64,000 nucleotides of DNA. Origin: Streptomyces ruber (GTDB lineage Bacteria; Actinomycetota; Actinomycetes; Streptomycetales; Streptomycetaceae). How positions within the stretch are numbered: position 1 is the stretch's first letter; each line of letters opens with the position of its first letter. This document shows positions 1 through 35,402 of the stretch, one piece after another. The notes under the pieces are model-generated. The model did not search any database, was not told the origin of the DNA, and was given only the letters and a program-made list of their open reading frames with translations. Position numbers and translations under genes: made by a program. The DNA lies in contig NZ_BMQK01000010.1 in the NCBI RefSeq assembly GCF_014648075.1, positions 210,186 to 274,185 of the forward strand. Direction: 5' to 3'.

Positions 1-15
1 GCATAAGCAACTGAG

Positions 16-27
16 GGTACAAGTACC
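16..27. promoter_or_regulatory. palindromic operator-like site upstream of the XRE regulator
   Basis: A 12-bp perfect palindrome, GGTAC-AA-GTACC, lies about 146 bp before the regulator start. It could be an operator. No binding protein can be assigned from sequence alone. Confidence 0.35.
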
Positions 28-71
28 GCACCGTGATCGAGGTCGCCAGCTGTCGTAAGTCAGTTGCCAGG

Positions 72-102
72 GTTGCCCCGACTTCCGTAAAGTGGGGGCA
101 AC
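72..102. promoter_or_regulatory. 8-bp inverted repeat in the XRE regulator leader
   Basis: GTTGCCCC (72-79) and GGGGCAAC (95-102) form a perfect inverted repeat with a 15-nt spacer. The heptamer ACTTCCG occurs at 81-87 and again at 101-107, one 20-bp step apart. The dense symmetry 70 bp before the start codon suggests an operator, possibly for autoregulation. That role is inferred. Confidence 0.4.
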
Positions 103-172
103 TTCCGCACCCTGGCTGGCCGACAGCCCGGAACGAAGGAGTGCCGGAGACGCCAGAGGACAAGAGGTGGGA

Positions 173-1438
173 ATGCTTGACCAGCCGCACTTCGGCCGCC
201 GGTTGAGGCGACTCAGGCTGGAGCGAGGCCTGAGCCAGGCCCATGTGGTGGGCGAGGGCATGTCCACGGGATACCTGTCACGCCTGGAGTCCGGGGAGCG
301 CCGGCCCACCGAACGGGCCGTCGCCTACCTCGCGGAGCGGCTCGGCGTCGATGTGTCCGTCCTGACCCGTCCCACGGACGGCTCGCTCACCGAGGTACTG
401 GCCGGCGCGCTGTCGGCGCCCTCCAGCACGGACAGCGCCGACGCCCTGGCCCGCGCGCTCGAGGACGACGAACGAGAGGACCCCGCCGCCCGCTGGCAGG
501 CCCTCTGGCTGCTCAGCCGCATCAACCGGCGCAACGGCGACCACGAGCGGGAGCTCGGCCAGCTCCTGGAGATCATCGAGCTGAGCGACCTGCTGGACTC
601 GCCGGAGCTCCGCGCCCGGGCGTACATGCAGTACGCCCGGTGCCTGCGCGCGCTGGGCAAGATGCAGAAGGCGGAGCCGGCGGCCGTGCAGGCGCTCGCC
701 ATCGCCCGCGACGGGTCCTTGTCCGTGGCCGACACGATGGCCGCGCTCATGGTGCTGATCAGCATCGAGACGGAGATCGGCAGCATGGAGGCGGCCGGTC
801 GGCACGTCGAGGAACTGGAGCGGGAACTGCTGCCGGCCGCCGCTCCGTCGCAGGCGGCCGAGGCCCTCTGGACCGCCGCCATGGTCAGCAACCGCCAGGG
901 GGACCACACCGCCGCCCAGGCCAAGCTCGACAAGGCGCTCGACCTCCTCGACGGCAAGGACGACCTGACCCTGTGGACGAGGCTGCGGGCGGCGGCGGCC
1001 GCCGCCGCGCTGCAGATGGCCCCCGCCCGCGTGGACGCGGCCGAACACTGGCTGGGCGAGGCCGAGTCCGTCATCGAGCTGATCGGCACGCCGCTGCAGG
1101 TCCAGGAACTCCATGCCCTGCAGGCACACCTGGCGTTCCACAAGGGGGAGCTGGACGACGCCCGGGCCCGCTGCACCGCCCTGCTGTCGGACAAGGGCCT
1201 CCGCCTGTCCTACCGCGACCGGGTACGCCTGACGGTGCTGAAGGGGCAGCTGACGATCCTGGACGGCCGCATCGACGACGGGATCGCCATCCTGCAGGAG
1301 GTGGGACAACAGGCCGCCGACTCCAAGAACCTGGACCTGGCGGCCCACATCTGGCACTCCCTGGCGACCACGCTGACCGGCGTACGCGCCTCCGAGACCG
1401 CCGACACGACCCGGGACGACTGCGACGCCGGCTGCTAG
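173..1438 (+). CDS. XRE-family helix-turn-helix regulator with C-terminal TPR-like domain
   Basis: A 421-residue cytoplasmic regulator. Residues about 8-65 form an XRE/Cro helix-turn-helix (RLRRLRLERGLSQ, then STGYLSRLESGERRP). The remaining roughly 350 residues are all-helical TPR-like repeats, usually a ligand or protein sensor. The ATG at 173 is chosen because AGAGG lies 5 nt upstream and the HTH begins at once; an in-frame GTG at 92 would add 27 low-complexity residues over the inverted repeat. The gene stands alone, convergent with the polyketide operon, and shares a terminator with it. It is a candidate pathway-specific regulator, but it could belong to the unseen left flank. I saw no TTA codon in it. 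Confidence 0.8.
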   Translation: MLDQPHFGRRLRRLRLERGLSQAHVVGEGMSTGYLSRLESGERRPTERAVAYLAERLGVDVSVLTRPTDGSLTEVLAGALSAPSSTDSADALARALEDDEREDPAARWQALWLLSRINRRNGDHERELGQLLEIIELSDLLDSPELRARAYMQYARCLRALGKMQKAEPAAVQALAIARDGSLSVADTMAALMVLISIETEIGSMEAAGRHVEELERELLPAAAPSQAAEALWTAAMVSNRQGDHTAAQAKLDKALDLLDGKDDLTLWTRLRAAAAAAALQMAPARVDAAEHWLGEAESVIELIGTPLQVQELHALQAHLAFHKGELDDARARCTALLSDKGLRLSYRDRVRLTVLKGQLTILDGRIDDGIAILQEVGQQAADSKNLDLAAHIWHSLATTLTGVRASETADTTRDDCDAGC

Positions 1439-1445
1439 GCACCGC

Positions 1446-1496
1446 GTACGCACCACGGCCCCCGCCGGCGGGATCGGCGGGGGCCGTGGTGCGTAC
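1446..1496. terminator. bidirectional intrinsic terminator
   Basis: A perfect 22-bp stem (1446-1467 with 1475-1496) closes a 7-nt loop. It lies between the convergent stops of the regulator (1438) and the polyketide operon (1512) and can terminate both. There is no U-tract, as is common in Streptomyces. Confidence 0.85.
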
Positions 1497-1511
1497 GTGC
1501 CGGCGTGACGG

Positions 1512-3959
1512 TCACGGTGTGCCGGTGTGCGCGGGTTCGGGTGTCCTCGGCAGCGGCGTCCCGGCCGTGCTGGACGGTGTCCCGTGCCAGTGCCGGTACA
1601 TGGCGTCCATGTGCGCGGCCGCGCCCTGCAGCAGCCTCAGGCCGATCTCGTCGACGTGGCGCCGCCGCCACGACTCGAGGTCGGTGCCCTTGGCCCACTG
1701 GTTGAACGAGCCGAGCGCCGGGCCGGTGTGGATCTGGTAGTTGGTCCGGTCGTCCCCGCCGTGCAGCGCCAGCCGTGCCGTGTACGCGAAGTACCAGCGG
1801 AAGAGCAGCGCCATCCGCAGTTTCGGGTTCTTCCCGGCCCGGTCCAGGACGTCCTGCCTGCCCCGTGCGCGGAGGTGGGCCCGGGTCTCCTCCCACACCT
1901 CCGCGAGGCTCCTGCGGAAGTAGGTGCGCTCCAGCAGGTCACGGGTCCTGTCCGGGAGGTCCTCCACACCGTCGTAGTGGCTGTAGAGCGAGAACAGCTT
2001 GTTGGCACGGGTCGGGAAGAACACCCCCTTGCGCAGCACCTGCACCTTGGCACCCATTTCGAACATGTCGCCGGCCGGGGCGTACTCGGTGTCGTGGATG
2101 TCGATGCCCTGGAGCATGTCCTTGACCGCGTCGCTGGTCGCCGCCTCCACCGTGCACTGGTTGACCGAGCCGGTGAGCACGTAGTCGGCGCCGAGCATGA
2201 ACGCCGCCGCGACCGCCTCGGGCGTGCCGAGGCCGCCCGCCAGGCCCAGGCAGACGGGCTCGGTGTAGCCGTGGCGCCGCTGCGCCTCCGCGCGCAGTCC
2301 GCGCATGGCGGGCATCATCACCGTGGCGACGCCGCCGTCGGTGTGCCCGCCCGAGTCGGCCTCGACCGTGATGTCGTGGCTCATCGGCACCCGCCGTGCG
2401 AGCTCCGCCTGCTCCGCGCCCAGGGCGCCCTCCCGCACCAGCCGTTCGAGCACGGCGTCCGGCGCGGGTGACATGAACGCCTGCGCCACCTCCGGGCGGG
2501 ACACCTTCGCGACCACCCGGTGGTCGCACACCGGCGCCCCGTCCGCGCCGCGCCGCAGACCGCGGGCCCGGTACAGGACCAGGGCCGGGGTCATCCGGAT
2601 GAACGCCGACGCCTCGACGACCGTCACCCGCTGCCGCAGCAGCATCTCGACCATCGCCCGCTCGGCGGCGGGGTCGTCGTGGTCGGCGAGCAGGTTGACG
2701 CCGAACGGCTGCCCGTCCCCCAGCCGTGCCCGTACGGTGCGCACCGCCTCCTCGACGTCCGCGGGCGACGACCCGCCCGTACCGAGGAAACCGAGCATGC
2801 CGCGGCGGCCGAGGGCCACCACCATGTCCGGCGACGCGATGCCCCGGTACATGCCGCCGCCGACGTACGCGTAGCGCAGGCCCAGCCGACGCCGGAAGAC
2901 GGCACTGCCGAGGTCTTCGGGGCGGAAGGAGGCGGTGGGCCGGGGGGTTGGGGTGGGATCGGGCGCTGGGGTGGAACCAGGTGCCGGGGCGGGCCGGGGT
3001 GTCGGGGTGGGTGCGGGTGCCGGGGCGGGTTCAGGTGCCGGGACGGGCTGGGATGCCGGGGCGGATGCGGATGCTCGTGCCGCGGGGCGCGGTGCGGTGC
3101 GGATCTGGTCGACCAGGCGGCCGACGACGCTGCCGCCCAGTTCGACGAACTCGGTCACGCCCTGGTCCAGCAGGTGGTGCACGCTCTCGGTCCACCGTAC
3201 GGAGCCGGTGATCTGCGTGGTGAGCAGCTCCGCCGTCCGGCCGGCGGGATACGGGCGTGCGGTGGCGTTGGCGATGACCGGCACCCGCGGGTCGCCCAGG
3301 CGGAAGGCCCGCAGGTAGGCGGCGAACTCCTCCTGCGCCGGGCGCATCAGCGGCGAGTGGAAGGCGCCGGACACCTTCAGCCGCACACAGCGCACCCGGC
3401 GGTCCTCCAGGAACGTCTCCAGCGCGCCGACGGTCCCGGCCTCTCCGGACAGCACGTGCTGGGTGGGGGTGTTGTGGTTGGCCACGGCGAGCGTGGTGAA
3501 GCCGCCCTCCCCCAGCAGCTCGCGCAGACGGTCCTCGTCGATCCCGACCACGGCGACCATGCCGCCGCCGCGGGCCCGCGCCATCAGCTGCCCGCGCCGC
3601 TGGACCAGCCGGACCCCGGTCGCGAAGTCGAAGGCGCCGGCGGCGTGCAGGGCGCAGTACTCCCCCAGGCTGTGCCCGGCGAAGAACGCCGCCGCGTCCC
3701 CGTTCTCCTCCCGCCACCGGCGGTGGGCGAGGGCGCCGACCACGAACAGGGCCGGCTGGGTGTACTCGGTGCGGTTGAGCAGCCGGTCGGGGTCCTCCAG
3801 GCACAGCCGCCGCAGGTCGTACCCCAGGATGTCCGACGCCTGCCCGACGGACTCGGGGAAGGCGTCGAGGAGGTCGCGCCCCATGCCGCGGGACTGGGCG
3901 CCCTGACCGGGGAAGACGACGGCCTTCATGTCCCTTGCCCGCATGTCGCTTGCCTGCAT
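1512..3959 (-). CDS. trans-acting acyltransferase / FMN enoylreductase fusion
   Basis: An 815-residue bifunctional enzyme of AT-less PKS systems. Residues about 12-300 are a malonyl-CoA:ACP transacylase: VVFPGQGAQ, nucleophile Ser97 in GHSLGEY, and AFHS, typical of malonyl specificity. A Pro/Ala-rich linker (about 300-350) leads to a PfaD-type FMN-dependent enoylreductase (about 355-800) with the ADSGGHTD motif. It is the last gene of the operon and the only ER in the cluster, so it must serve reducing steps of the PKSs in trans, most likely modules 7 and 9. The start at 3959 is chosen because GGGAGG lies 8 nt upstream. ATGs at 3944 and 3929 are alternatives, and the family match begins at 3929. 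It corresponds to the AT-ER (H) proteins of iso-migrastatin and lactimidomycin pathways. Confidence 0.9.
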   Translation of the reverse strand: MQASDMRARDMKAVVFPGQGAQSRGMGRDLLDAFPESVGQASDILGYDLRRLCLEDPDRLLNRTEYTQPALFVVGALAHRRWREENGDAAAFFAGHSLGEYCALHAAGAFDFATGVRLVQRRGQLMARARGGGMVAVVGIDEDRLRELLGEGGFTTLAVANHNTPTQHVLSGEAGTVGALETFLEDRRVRCVRLKVSGAFHSPLMRPAQEEFAAYLRAFRLGDPRVPVIANATARPYPAGRTAELLTTQITGSVRWTESVHHLLDQGVTEFVELGGSVVGRLVDQIRTAPRPAARASASAPASQPVPAPEPAPAPAPTPTPRPAPAPGSTPAPDPTPTPRPTASFRPEDLGSAVFRRRLGLRYAYVGGGMYRGIASPDMVVALGRRGMLGFLGTGGSSPADVEEAVRTVRARLGDGQPFGVNLLADHDDPAAERAMVEMLLRQRVTVVEASAFIRMTPALVLYRARGLRRGADGAPVCDHRVVAKVSRPEVAQAFMSPAPDAVLERLVREGALGAEQAELARRVPMSHDITVEADSGGHTDGGVATVMMPAMRGLRAEAQRRHGYTEPVCLGLAGGLGTPEAVAAAFMLGADYVLTGSVNQCTVEAATSDAVKDMLQGIDIHDTEYAPAGDMFEMGAKVQVLRKGVFFPTRANKLFSLYSHYDGVEDLPDRTRDLLERTYFRRSLAEVWEETRAHLRARGRQDVLDRAGKNPKLRMALLFRWYFAYTARLALHGGDDRTNYQIHTGPALGSFNQWAKGTDLESWRRRHVDEIGLRLLQGAAAHMDAMYRHWHGTPSSTAGTPLPRTPEPAHTGTP

Positions 3960-3960
3960 G

Positions 3961-6900
3961 TCAGCGGCCTCCCTGGAGGGACAGCTCGGGGTCGGTCACG
4001 GTGTCGGCGGTGGAGGCGGAGGTGACGGTGGACGGTCGCGGGTCGTCCGGCGCGTAGAGCGTGTCGCACAGTTCCAGCACCTTCTCCAGGGCGTGCGGGG
4101 CGGCCAGCACGTCCGAGTGCGTCACGGTGTCGACGTCCGTCACCGTGAAGTCCCCGATGTTCCGCTCCCACTCCCGCCAGTACTCGGTCCCGTCCACGGG
4201 CGGCAGGCCGGACGCGGGGAACAGCACCATGTACTCCTCGTACTCGCCGAAGAACTCGCCGCCCTTGTTGCGCACGTAGTGGCAGGGCACCTCGTCCGGG
4301 CGGGGCAGCGGCCGCACCGCGTAGGTCTCGCCCTGCACGGCGTCGAAGTAGCGCGCCAGCTGGTGCACCCGCGCACGCAGCCGGGCCTCGGTACGGTCGA
4401 CGCCGCGGGCCAGGGCCGCCTCGATCAGGGAGTCGAGGAACTCCTCCCGGCCCAGCGTCGTGTCGACCTCGTCGCGGCGCAGGATCGGGGACGCCTCGCC
4501 GGGCCCGGTCAGCCGGTTGTCCCCGAGGACGAGGTTGACCGCGCGGAACAGGCTGGTCTTGGCCCGTGCGTCGGCGTCGTCACGGCCGCCGAGCACCAGG
4601 GCGTTGGCCCGGTTGGTGGCGGTGCCGTCGAGCGTGTCCAGCATGACGAACGAGGACACGTCCTGCCCCTGCGCCTGGAGTTCGCGCACCATCTCGTAGG
4701 CGAACAGGCCGCCCAGCGAGAACCCGCCGATGTCGTAGGGGCCTTCGGGCTGTACGGAGCGGATGGCCGCGACGTAGTGCCGGGCCATGGCCTCCTGGCC
4801 GACCAGGATGTCCCCCGAGCCCGTCCAGCCCTTGGGCACGATGCCGTAGAAGGGGCGCCGGGAGCGGGCCGCGAGCGGGGCGTAGCCGCCGACGCCGCCG
4901 TTGCCGTCGTGGACCCAGAAGACCGGCCGGCCGTCCGTGACGCCGTTCATACGGACGAGGACGGAGGAGGCGTCCTCCGACTCCGGTTCATGTCCCGGTC
5001 CGGGCTCGGGTTCGGGTTCGGGTGCGGACGCAGGCCCGGACTCGGACTCGGGTTCCGTCGCGGGCCGGGCGTCACCGTCACCTGCGCCGCCGATCGCCTC
5101 GACGAGGTCCTGCAGCGTCTCGCTGTCGGCGAGGACCTCGAGCGTGAGCTCGGGGTCGATCTCGCTCTGCGCGCGGGTGAGGAACTGGACCTGGAAGATG
5201 GAGTCGAAGCCGTACCGGCGCAGCGGGACGTCCCGCTTCAGCTCGGCCGGGTCGAGTTCCAGCACGTCGGCGAGGAGCGCGGCGAGACGGTCCGCGGCCG
5301 GCTCGCTGTTCGAGGCCGGGACCGGAGCCGTGGCCGTGGCCGTGTCCGTGGCCGGGAGGAACTGCTCGCGTATCCGTGCGTGGTCTCCGTGCGCCACGAT
5401 GACGTTGGGCTGTCCGGCCGCCCAGGCGCGGTACAGGGCGTCGAGTCCCGTGGCGGTGTCCAGGGGCCGCAGGCCCGCCTGTTCCATGAGGGTCACGGCC
5501 CGGGCGCCGGCCCGCATGCCTCCCTCCTGCCACAGCGGCCAGTTCACCGCGAGGGTGCGTCCCGGGCGGTCTCCCCGCTCGGCCAGACCGGCGCGGTGCG
5601 CGGCGAAGGCGTCCATGAAGGCGTTGGCGGCGGCGTAGTCGGCCTGGCCCGCGTTGCCGAACGCGGCCATGGAGGAGAAGCCGATGAAGCAGTCCAGCTC
5701 CGACGCGGCGCTCGCCTCGTCGAGGTGGAGCAGCCCGTCGACCTTCGCGGCGAGCACCTCGCGCAGGTCCTCCGCGGACTTGGCCGCGAGATACCCGTCG
5801 CGCAGCACGCCCGCCGCGTGGACGACGCCGTTCAGCGCCCCGTGCGCGGTCTCGACGGCGCGTACGGTCTCCAGGACGGCGTCGCGGTCGGCGACGTCCA
5901 GCACGCGGTACTCGGCGGTGGCGCCCGACGCGCGCAGGTCGGCGAGGAGTCCGTCGTGGGCCGCACCGGCCGGGCTGCGGCCGCACAGCACCAGGACGGG
6001 GTGCGCGACCCGCCGGGCGATGTCCCGGGCCACCGCGGCGCCGAGACCCCCGGCGCCGCCCGTCAGCAGGTAGACCCCGCCGTCGCGCCACGGCAGCGCC
6101 GCGGTCCGGTCCGGTGCCGGGAGTTCACGCCAGCGCGGCACCCGACGGCGTCCCCGGCGGACGCGTACGGCCTCCTCGGCCGGGTCGGCTCCCGCACGGC
6201 GCAGTGAGTCGGCCAGGCCCTCGACGGTGGGCCGCCCGTCGGTCTCGATCAACTGGGTGAGCAGCTGCGGGTGTTCGGCGCGGGCGGTGCGGAGCATGCC
6301 GCTCAGCCCGGCCAGCCAGGGGGTGTCCGCGGGGGTGACCACCTGCACCAGCCGTGTCCCGCGCGCGGAGTCACGGGCGAGGTCGCGGAGCAACGTGAGC
6401 AGCCGCCGGGCGTACTCCGTGTAGCGGGCCGCGACGTCCCCGTCCGCCTGCCAGGACTCACACGTCCCGTCCAGGGCTCTGGCCAGCGCCGGGACGGCGG
6501 CGTCGGACGGTTCCAGCTCGCACAGGACGACGTGCCGCTTCCCGGTGCATGCCTCCTCCGCCGTGGTGTCCTCCGCGTCCTGCCAGTCCACCCGGATCAG
6601 CATCGCGGATGTCTCCTGCGGCTCCCGTGTCTTCTCCGGCTCCCGCGCCTCCGTGCGCACGGTACGGGTGCTGAAGCCCAGCAGGCGCACGCACACCGTG
6701 CCCCGGTCGTCGCAGAGGTCGACGTCGAGCCGGCGCAGGGACGCGGCGGGGCCGCGGTCGTCGTCGGCACGGCGCACCACGGCCCAGCCCGTCGCCGGGG
6801 TGGGGCGGAGCACCTGCACCTCGCGCACCGTGAAGGGCAGGGCCGCCGCGAACTCCCCGGTTCCGCGGTCGTGTTCCCGTTCGCTCAGCAGCACGCCCAG

Positions 6901-9325
6901 GGTGGCCTGCAGCGCACCGTCGAGCATGCTCGGGTCGACCGTCAGCCCGGCGGCTTCCGCGGGCAGCCGCAGCCGTGCCAGCGCCCCGTCCGGCCCGTGG
7001 TGCAGGGTCTCGATCGCGCGCAGCGCGGGGCCGTAGTCCAGGCCCATGCGCGCGAACAGTCCGTAGCACTCGGCGGCGTCGCGCCGCTGCGGGCAGCCGG
7101 CGCGCAGGGCGTCGATGTCGTGCGTCTCGGCGGGGACCTCGCGCAGGGCCGGGTCGAGCTCCGCGGTGCCCTGGGCGTACACCCCGTCCGTGTCGTCGGA
7201 GCGCACCTCGAACGCCCGGACCGTTCCACCGCCGCCGGCGATGGGCCGGAGAGCGATGCGCAGGGTGTGCGGCGCGGTCACCCGCAGCGGACGCAGCCAG
7301 GTCACGTCCCGCAGGCGTACGCCGCCGGCGGGCGCGTCCGGCACCGAGCGGGTGAGCGCGTCGCGGACGAACTCCACATGGGCGGCGCCCGGCACGGTGG
7401 GGACGTCGAACACGCGGTGGTCGGTCAGGTACGGCTCCCGCCCGTCGAGACGGCGCGACCGCTCGTTCCCCTTCGGCTCCTCCCCGGCGCCGCCCGCCCG
7501 GTCGGCGACCCAGTAGCGCCGCAGGCGGAAGGAGTAGGCGGGCAGGGGGATGCGACGGGGCCGGCGTCCCGCGTACAGGCGCCGCCAGTCGAAGTCGCAG
7601 CCCGTGGTCCACAGTCTGACCAGCCGGTTGAGGTTGCCGCGGGCGATCCAGCCGTCGATGGCGCGGGCGGTGTCCTCGTCCGCGGTGAGCGTGGCCCATG
7701 CCTCCTGGCGGCCGGCCCGTCCGACGTGGACGCCCTGGGCGCGGCCGTCGTCCAGGAAGGAGGCGAGGCGGGCGCGCAGGTCGGTGAGCGAGTCGGTGAC
7801 CAGGCCCAGCCGCTCCTCCATCGCGACGCGTCCCACCTGGAGGGTGTGGGCGAGCGCGGCGAGGTCGTCCGCGCCGACGTGGCCCGCGTCGATCCAGGCG
7901 ACCAGGTCCCGTACCCGGGTGCGCAGGGTCTCGGGGTCCGCCGCCGAGAGCAGGACCGCCACGGGTTCGCGGTCCGCCGGGTCCGGTCCGGCGGGGGTGG
8001 GCGGGACGTACTCCTCCAGGACGACGTGGGCGTTCACCCCGCCGAAGCCGAAGGAGCTGACGCCGGCGCGGCGGGGCAGCTCACGTCCCTCCGCGTCCCG
8101 CGGCGCCGCCCACTCCTGCCGCTCCCGCACCAGATAGAACGGGCTGCCCTCCAGCTCGATGTACGGATTGACCCGCTCGCAGTGCAGCGACGCCACCAGC
8201 GTGCGGTGCCGCATCTGCAACAGCACCTTGATCACACCGGCCACCCCGGCCGCCAGCTCCAGATGCCCGATGTTCGTCTTCACCGAACCCAGACCCACAT
8301 GCGCACCCGTGACGGACGCCCCGTGGGCCGCGTACAGCTCCGCGAACGCCGCCTTCAGCCCGTTCACCTCCACCGGATCACCCAGCGACGTGCCCGTGCC
8401 GTGCGCCTCGATGTAACCCACCGTCCGCGGATCGATCCCCGCCCGCGCCCACGCCCGCCGGACCAGCGCCGCCTGCGCCCGCGGATTCGGCGAGGTCAGC
8501 GAGTTCGCCCGGCCACCGTGGTTCTCGCTCGTCGCCCGGATCACCCCGTACACGTGATCCCCGTCCCGCTCGGCCTCCGCCAGCCGCTTCAGCACCAGCA
8601 TCCCCACGCCCTCACCCCGCACATAACCGTCCGCGGCGTCCGAGAACGTCTTGCACCGGCCGTCCACCGCCAGCATCCCCGCCTTGGAGAAACTGATGTG
8701 ACCGTCGGGGACGACGATGGTGTTGACCCCGCCGACGACCGCCATACCGCACTCGCCGCGTTCGATGGCGGCGACGGCGCGGTGCAGGGCGACCAGGGAG
8801 CTGGAGCAGGCGGTCTCGACCGGCTCGCTCGGACCGTGCACGTCCAGGAAGTAGCTCATCCGGTTCGGGCCGACCGACGGGACGCCGCCGGTGGAGGAGA
8901 CGCTCTCGACCGCGCCGCCGGTACGTTCGACCAGGTTGCTGTAGCCGGTGTTGGTGGTGCCGACGAACAGGCCGAGGTCACTGCCCGCCAGGGAGTCGGC
9001 GGCGTACCCGGCGTCCTCCAACGCCTTCCACACGTACAGCATGAGCAGCCGCTGCTGAGGGTCCATCAGCAGGGCCTCCTTCGGCGAGATGCCGAAGAAC
9101 ATCGGGTCGAAGTCGGCCACGCCGTCGATGAAGCCGCCGTACTTGACGTCGGTGCGGCCCCGGTCGCGCTTCGGGTCGCCGTAGTGGGCCCGCCAGTCCC
9201 AGCGGTCCTCCGGGATCTCCGTGATGCAGTCGCGCCCCTCGCTGAGGTTGCGCCAGAAGGCGTCGACGTCCTCGGCCTGCGGGAAGCGGGCGCTCATACC
9301 GATGACGGCGATGGGGTCGCCGGTA
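3961..9325 (-). other. PKS module 10 and release: KS-DH-KR-ACP-TE
   Basis: KS10 is nearly identical to KS9 over its second half. DH10 reads HRVFDVPTVP, so the usual Gly of HxxxGxxxxP is Asp; the DxxxQ motif (LDGALQ) is kept. KR10 has an intact Ser-Tyr-Asn set. The TE has GFSLGG. Inferred product: a 2,3-enoyl chain released by the TE. Confidence 0.8.
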
Positions 9326-9851
9326 CGGTCCGGGACGGCGGGCAGGGCCGGGGGTGGGGTCGGCTGCGGAGGCGTAGACGGGGACGGGGGCGGGGGCGGA
9401 GCCGCGGCCGGTGTCCGGGTGGGGCCCAGGCGGGCCGCGACGGCCGGTCCGTGGTCCTCGACCAGGTGGGTGGAGAAGGCGCGCAGGGTGGGGTGCTCGA
9501 AGAGCACGGTCGGCATCAGCTCCAGGCCCAGGGCCTCGTTGAGCTGGTTCGCCAGCTGGCTCATGACGATGGAGTCGAGGCCGTACTCGCTGAGCTCGAC
9601 GTCCGGGTCCAGTTCCCGTGCGTCGACCTTCAGCAGCGCCGCGACCTCGGTCAGCACGATGTCGGACACCTGGTCCCGCAGGTCCTGGGTGTCGGCTCCG
9701 TTCCCGGGGCCGGCCGCCGGCCGCTCCTGCCGCTCTCGCGGCTCCTGCGGCTCCTGCCGCCACGCGCGGATCAGGCGGAGCGCCTCGTCCTGGCCGATGC
9801 GTCCCTGGCGGATGCCGGCGTGCAGTTCGTCGAGTGATGCGATGGATGTAC

Positions 9852-9855
<4 letters not shown>
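3961..9855 (-). CDS. trans-AT polyketide synthase 3: ACP9, module 10 and thioesterase
   Basis: The terminal 1964-residue PKS subunit. Domain order: ACP9 (Ser95 in GLDSI); KS10 (Cys350 in ETACSSS, HGTGT, NIGH); DH10 (His813); KR10 (Tyr1407 in the ADYAAANAF context, Asn present); ACP10 (Ser1552); type I TE (nucleophile Ser1713 in GFSLGG). There is no AT domain. The GTG start at 9855 overlaps the previous stop by four bases (GTGA), so translation is probably coupled to PKS2. An upstream extension in frame is Arg-rich and antisense-like, and I rejected it. The N-terminal ACP completes module 9, whose KS-DH end PKS2. The TE should release the chain, probably by macrolactonisation as in iso-migrastatin and lactimidomycin; hydrolysis is the alternative. 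Confidence 0.9.
8024..8707 (-). repeat. KS10 copy of a 684-bp near-identical KS repeat
   Basis: Aligns without gaps to 11521-12204 (constant offset 3497). Roughly ten mismatches were counted by eye, so about 98-99% identity. It covers the C-terminal half of the KS. A further block around 8791-8870 also matches at the same offset. Confidence 0.9.
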
Positions 9856-35363
<25,508 letters not shown>

Positions 35364-35402
35364 GAAGTGCTTCCGTCCAGGAGAGAGGGGCTCGGGACCG
35401 GA

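Noticed and set aside
92..172. Upstream GTG start for the XRE regulator
   Set aside because: It would run through the inverted repeat and add 27 unconserved residues; the ATG at 173 has a proper ribosome site.
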